A DNA stretch of 9,803 bases from Limnochordia bacterium. GTDB lineage: Bacteria > Bacillota > Limnochordia > Darwinibacteriales > SLO01. The translations under genes and the position numbers were made by a program. The notes beneath the pieces were generated by a model that saw nothing but the letters and a program-made list of their open reading frames with translations, searched no databases and was not told the DNA's origin. Shown in pieces: positions 6,396-9,803 of the stretch (position 1 is the stretch's first letter; each line of letters starts with the position of its first letter). Location of the stretch: NCBI GenBank assembly GCA_007132635.1, contig SLOG01000242.1:1-9803 (forward strand). The letters run 5' to 3'.

Positions 6396-8282
6396 ATGAA
6401 GAAGTATACTTTTCTCTCCATCGCTGTAGTTATCACACTTCTGCTGACCGGCTCCAGCTTCGCTCAGTTTAACGAGGCTCCTGAACTCGCTGCTCGGGTG
6501 GATGCAGGAGAGCTTCCACCGGTGGAAGACCGTCTACCGGCAGATCCATTTGTTGTAGTGCCTTACGAGAGGGTTGGCGAATACGGCGGCACTTGGCGCC
6601 GAGCCTTTTTGGGGCCATCCGACATGTCATCGGTACACCGCCTAACGCACGAAGCGTTGGTGCGCTGGAATGAGGATGCTTCGGAAATCCTTCCCAACCT
6701 AGTTCGTGATTGGGACGTCACTCCAGACGGCCGCGAGTTCACCTTCTATCTCCGCGAAGGACTCCGATGGAGCGATGGCCATCCTTTCACGACCGAGGAT
6801 CTACAGTTCTGGTACGAAGATGTGTTCCAAAACAAGGATCTCACTCCCAGCTTTGCCGAATGGCTTACCACCGAAGGCGAGCCCGTTGAGCTTGAGGTAA
6901 TCGACGAAGTCACGTTCAAGATGAGTTTTCCCCAACCATACGGTTTGTTTGTCACGCGGATGGCCACATTTGGGAATGGTCTCCTCGTGCCTAAGCACTA
7001 TGCCAAACAGTTTCACGTCAACTACGTTGCTGAGGATGAACTTGCGGCCATGGTTGCCGAGGCTGACTTCGAGCATTGGTACCAGTTATACGGGCAGAGG
7101 ATGAGCGAATGGGCAGTCGTAGGGCGCCCGACTCTGTCCGCTTGGGTTACCGAAACACCAAACAGTCGGCAGAATTTCATCTTAAGCCGCAATCCCTACT
7201 ACTGGAAGGTAGACACAGAGGGCAATCAATTACCCTACATTGATCGTATCGTCAACGATCTGGTACAGGATTCGGAGGTCATCAACCTCAGAGCCGTCGC
7301 TGGAGAGATTGACATGCAGTTCCGCCACCTGACTGTTACCAACCTGCCGGTATTCGTGGACAATGCAGCCACCGGCAACTACGATGTGCGTATCTGGCGT
7401 GCGGCCATCGGCTCTGACGTTTTGCTTCAGATGAGCCAAAACCATCACGAGCCCGTGCTTGGTGAACTCCTTCGAACTAAGGAATTCCGTCAAGCCCTGT
7501 CGGTGGCCATCAACCGCGAAGAAGTCAACGACTTGGTTTATCTTGGCACGGGAGTTCCGAGACAGGCCACCGTCATTCCTGAATCAACGCTATTTGAACC
7601 TGAGTTTGCCACTGCTTGGGCGCAGTATGACCCGGACTTAGCCAATCAGATGCTGGATGAGCTCGGCCTTGATGAGCGAAATGCGGCTGGCTATCGCCTT
7701 CGCCCCGATGGCGAAGTGCTGTCCCTAATCATCGAAGTAGCCGGTGGCGTATTTGGTCCGTGGGTACAGGTCTGTGAACTGGTAGCCGACTACTGGCAGC
7801 AAGTCGGAGTCCGGTCGACGGTGCAGTCACTGGAGCGCTCCTACTGGGTTGAACGCACGCAGGGCAGAGAGCCTCAAGTCGTTGTCTGGAACATGGATCG
7901 AGCTTTGACACCACTAGTACATCCGTACTGGTGGCTACCGCAGGGCTCGTACACTGGCGCTCCCCTTTGGGCCCAGTGGTATAACTCTCGAGGAGCCGCA
8001 GGAGAAGAGCCTACAGAGGAAATGAAACGCGTCATGGAGCTCTATGACATGGCCAAAGCAACGGCGGACGTGGAAGAGCAAACTGCTTACGGTAAAGAGA
8101 TGATGCGAATCCACTCCGAACAAGTATGGAATATCGGTGTTGTGGGGCTTAACCCCGGCGCAATGGCCATCGGAGTTGTTAAGAACTATTTCCACAATGT
8201 GCCGGAAGTAGGTCTGACAGACGTGCTCCAGATCTCTCCAGCAAACACCTATCCCGAACAGTACTTTATGACGACAGAGTAG
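6396..8282 (+). CDS. Extracellular solute-binding protein, family 5 (second of a tandem pair)
   Basis: Second ligand receptor, 628 residues from the ATG at 6396. The signal peptide is 1-23 (MKKYTFLS, hydrophobic core 8-18, then SFA before Q24); the position where a lipobox would have Cys reads LTGS, so it is a soluble exported protein. Landmarks mirror the first protein: FNEAPELAARV (25-35), YGGTWRRA (63-70), FTFYLREGLRWSDGHPFT (115-132), NPYYWKVD (266-273), GEIDMQFRH (303-311), QALSVAINREEV (366-377) and VFGPW (452-456). A hand count over 116 positions at the mature N-terminus gives 65 identities with its neighbour; the C-terminal half is less similar. The likely ligand-facing stretches differ strongly: 333-352 here versus 334-353 in the neighbour, and 510-530, which here is rich in Trp and Tyr (HPYWWLPQG). 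No other permease or ATPase gene is present, so it presumably shares the upstream translocator. It ends 41 bases before the end of the convergent amylase gene. Confidence 0.93.
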   Translation: MKKYTFLSIAVVITLLLTGSSFAQFNEAPELAARVDAGELPPVEDRLPADPFVVVPYERVGEYGGTWRRAFLGPSDMSSVHRLTHEALVRWNEDASEILPNLVRDWDVTPDGREFTFYLREGLRWSDGHPFTTEDLQFWYEDVFQNKDLTPSFAEWLTTEGEPVELEVIDEVTFKMSFPQPYGLFVTRMATFGNGLLVPKHYAKQFHVNYVAEDELAAMVAEADFEHWYQLYGQRMSEWAVVGRPTLSAWVTETPNSRQNFILSRNPYYWKVDTEGNQLPYIDRIVNDLVQDSEVINLRAVAGEIDMQFRHLTVTNLPVFVDNAATGNYDVRIWRAAIGSDVLLQMSQNHHEPVLGELLRTKEFRQALSVAINREEVNDLVYLGTGVPRQATVIPESTLFEPEFATAWAQYDPDLANQMLDELGLDERNAAGYRLRPDGEVLSLIIEVAGGVFGPWVQVCELVADYWQQVGVRSTVQSLERSYWVERTQGREPQVVVWNMDRALTPLVHPYWWLPQGSYTGAPLWAQWYNSRGAAGEEPTEEMKRVMELYDMAKATADVEEQTAYGKEMMRIHSEQVWNIGVVGLNPGAMAIGVVKNYFHNVPEVGLTDVLQISPANTYPEQYFMTTE

Positions 8283-8294
8283 ACATTCCAAGAG

Positions 8295-8326
8295 TGAGAG
8301 CGCTGGAGACATCTCCAGCGCTCTCA
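8295..8326. terminator. Stem-loop between convergent genes, overlapping the amylase stop codon
   Basis: A perfect 14-bp stem (TGAGAGCGCTGGAG at 8295-8308 with its complement at 8313-8326) closes a four-base loop. It starts 12 bases after the + strand binding-protein stop, and its right arm contains the - strand amylase stop (8324-8326). Position between convergent genes suggests a bidirectional terminator. Neither side has a run of T, so termination would rely on the hairpin alone or on Rho; it could instead only protect 3' ends. Confidence 0.55.
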
Positions 8327-9790
8327 ACGCGGTACACAGACGGACCACCCATCGGCTGCACTGCAGGAAACAGCAAACTCGCCCCAACCGTGTTCGTCTG
8401 TGGTCACAGTGTATTCTTGGTTGCCTGTCCAATCCATGTAGTCCCGATGAGGCCGGCCCGTGGGCAGCCACCGCTTGACGGTATCCTGATCCGACTCCTT
8501 CGCCAAAAGCATTACACATCCTGTATCAGGCTCTCGAGGCAGTCCTTCTCGCACATAGGCGTAAACGTTATCATCACAGGCGTCCGCGACTTCATATCCG
8601 GGACCGTAGGCAAAACGCTGCCGCGCTTCCATGAGTCGGCAGACTTCCTCCCGCATCCCATAGGCGTACAGGTCTTTCCAGAAGATTTTCGGCAGTCCCC
8701 GCTCCCGCAGCAGAATGTAAGCATAGGCGTGGTACTTGTACCGGTGAAGACCGGGATATTCCCCGTCCCTCTGGGTGTCGTGGTTTTCAACGAAGGTGAC
8801 GGCGCGCTTGCCATATCCTGGTTGGTTTACGAGACCCGCACTAACAAGAGAGCGCATGGAGAAAAGCGGATCATCGGATAACTGTCGAAAGGTTTCCCGC
8901 AAGGGAAAGTCAAATACATACATCTGTTCACTGGCCACAGCGTCAAAATACTGCCTCAACTCCTGCGCGTCATTCAACCAAGCTTCCCCAACAAAGAACA
9001 GCCTCTGATGAGTCTCTTCCTGAACTCGATCCACCCAGGTGTTGATGAACAAGCACCCCAAGTGCTTCAGAGCATCAATACGAAAACCATCTACTCCCAG
9101 CGTGTCGACCAACCATGTTCCCCAACGAATGAGTTCTGCCTGCGTTTCTGGGTGTTCGTAATCATAGTCCATGCCCATGAGGTAGCTATCACTTTGGTGA
9201 CATGTAGCATCCCAGTTCTTATCTTTGAAAAGAAGCACGCCTGTCTGTCCGGTCCGGTGGTCATAATCCGTCCCGTTGAAATGCCACCAGTGCCACTGGA
9301 AATCGCTGTAACGCCCCTGCCGACCGGGAAACCGAAAACGGCTCCATACATCCGCTTCTTTGCCCGGAAGGGTGGGACTGCGAGTGCTTATCGTCACCGT
9401 TTCGGTTTCGTCGCCACCCATCAGATGGTTCAGTACAGCATCATAATACACAGCGATACCCGCCTTGTGCAGAGCGTCGACGGCAGCGTGTAATTGATCT
9501 TTTGTACCGTACTTCGTTCTGACAGTATTCTGCTGGTCGAACTCTCCCAAGTCATACAAATCGTACGAACTGTAGCCGACGTCATGGGTGCCGCCCATAC
9601 CCTTATGTGCTGGTGGGATCCACACAGACGTTATCCCCCAGCGCCCGAGCTCAGAGGCCCTGGCAGATAAGAGTTCCCAAAGATTCTTCTCCTCCGGGAA
9701 GTGTTCGGCATATCCTCCCGTACCCATCTCCCAGTAAAACGCCTGCATTATTATGGGATTATCCGGTAGTGCAGATCGAGCCATGATCAT
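8324..9790 (-). CDS. Intracellular alpha-amylase, GH13 (subfamily 5-like)
   Basis: Endo-acting hydrolase of alpha-1,4-glucosidic bonds in starch-type oligosaccharides, 488 residues, similar in length to Bacillus licheniformis and Escherichia coli AmyA-type enzymes. No signal peptide is present and there are seven cysteines, so it should act in the cytoplasm. GH13 regions are intact: I DAVLNH (117-122), II GFRIDALKH (235-243) with nucleophile D239, III FVGEAW (266-271) with acid/base E269, IV FVENHD (333-338) with D338. Subfamily-5 phrases include SVWIPPAHKG (55-64), DVGYSSYDLYDLGEFDQ (70-86), RTKYGTKDQL (91-100) and WHWWHFNGTDYD (166-177). A beta-rich C domain fills about 390-488 and ends GWGEFAVS...GWSVCVPR. 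GGAGGG at 9800-9795 lies 4 bases before the ATG at 9790; the in-frame ATG at 9784 is an alternative start. It points towards the transporter genes and has its own promoter, outside the window. It would degrade imported maltodextrins or stored glycogen; which one is unknown. Confidence 0.94.
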   Translation of the reverse strand: MIMARSALPDNPIIMQAFYWEMGTGGYAEHFPEEKNLWELLSARASELGRWGITSVWIPPAHKGMGGTHDVGYSSYDLYDLGEFDQQNTVRTKYGTKDQLHAAVDALHKAGIAVYYDAVLNHLMGGDETETVTISTRSPTLPGKEADVWSRFRFPGRQGRYSDFQWHWWHFNGTDYDHRTGQTGVLLFKDKNWDATCHQSDSYLMGMDYDYEHPETQAELIRWGTWLVDTLGVDGFRIDALKHLGCLFINTWVDRVQEETHQRLFFVGEAWLNDAQELRQYFDAVASEQMYVFDFPLRETFRQLSDDPLFSMRSLVSAGLVNQPGYGKRAVTFVENHDTQRDGEYPGLHRYKYHAYAYILLRERGLPKIFWKDLYAYGMREEVCRLMEARQRFAYGPGYEVADACDDNVYAYVREGLPREPDTGCVMLLAKESDQDTVKRWLPTGRPHRDYMDWTGNQEYTVTTDEHGWGEFAVSCSAADGWSVCVPR

Positions 9791-9794
9791 CCAT

Positions 9795-9800
9795 CCCTCC
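9795..9800 (-). promoter_or_regulatory. Ribosome binding site of the alpha-amylase gene
   Basis: GGAGGG on the - strand, within CGGAGGGATGG. It serves either the ATG at 9790 (4-base gap) or the in-frame ATG at 9784 (10-base gap); an ATG at 9794 is out of frame. The window ends three bases further upstream, so no promoter can be seen. Confidence 0.65.
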
Positions 9801-9803
9801 GTA

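Noticed and set aside
5262..7240. Similar DNA segments near 5262-5318 and 7189-7245 as a dispersed repeat
   Set aside because: They are the same conserved coding motif (NPYYWKVD...GNQLPYID) in the two paralogous genes, not an independent repeat.
8295..8309. Sequence around AGCGCT resembling a catabolite-control (cre) operator
   Set aside because: The match is partial, it is accounted for by the stem-loop, and its place between two gene ends is wrong for an operator.
8294..8881. 195-codon + strand frame through the amylase gene
   Set aside because: Antisense to conserved GH13 sequence, no SD upstream, and it begins within the stem-loop.
9008..9493. 161-codon + strand frame inside the amylase gene
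   Set aside because: Antisense to GH13 regions I and II; no SD and no recognisable domain.

Overview
The window holds a compact carbohydrate- or peptide-uptake locus. Seven genes cover almost all of it. Six lie head to tail on the + strand and form one complete ABC importer of the peptide/nickel/opine (Opp/Dpp) superfamily. The seventh, on the - strand at the right end, is an intracellular alpha-amylase of glycoside hydrolase family 13 that converges on the transporter genes.

Layout: 1-63 is a short leader with a perfect TTGACA hexamer and a strong Shine-Dalgarno (SD) sequence. At 64-1047 and 1074-2249 are the two permeases (OppB/DppB type, then OppC/DppC type with an extra extracytoplasmic domain). 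At 2275-3327 and 3324-4352 are the two ATPases (OppD type and OppF type), which overlap by ATGA. A 109-base gap follows, then two tandem paralogous family 5 solute-binding proteins at 4462-6339 and 6396-8282. A perfect 24-bp palindrome separates the two. The convergent alpha-amylase (9790 down to 8324) ends inside a 14-bp stem-loop that sits between it and the last binding protein. No gene-free stretch exceeds 300 bases, and I see no RNA genes, mobile elements, CRISPR arrays or attachment sites.

How the parts work together: the two permeases form the membrane channel, the two ATPases drive it, and the exported binding proteins deliver ligand. Two binding proteins for one translocator suggest an importer that accepts two related ligands or works over two affinity ranges. 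Family 5 binding proteins are usually called peptide binders, but known members (AgpA of Sinorhizobium, CbtA of Pyrococcus, several Thermotoga proteins) bind oligosaccharides. The long ~625-residue form seen here and the adjacent cytosolic amylase make an alpha-glucan or other oligosaccharide substrate a reasonable hypothesis, but only a hypothesis.

Organism: base composition is moderate (somewhat above 50% G+C by eye) and the genes have strong purine-rich SD sequences (GGAGG/GGGGGTGA types), which points to a Firmicutes-like or Thermotogota-like bacterium. Both binding proteins have ordinary signal-peptidase-I leaders and lack the lipobox cysteine, which fits a periplasm and hence a two-membrane cell. 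I cannot name the genus. Nothing here is clearly a new system; the items most worth checking are the paired binding proteins, the two hairpins that lack T-tracts, and the altered metal-site residues of the amylase.
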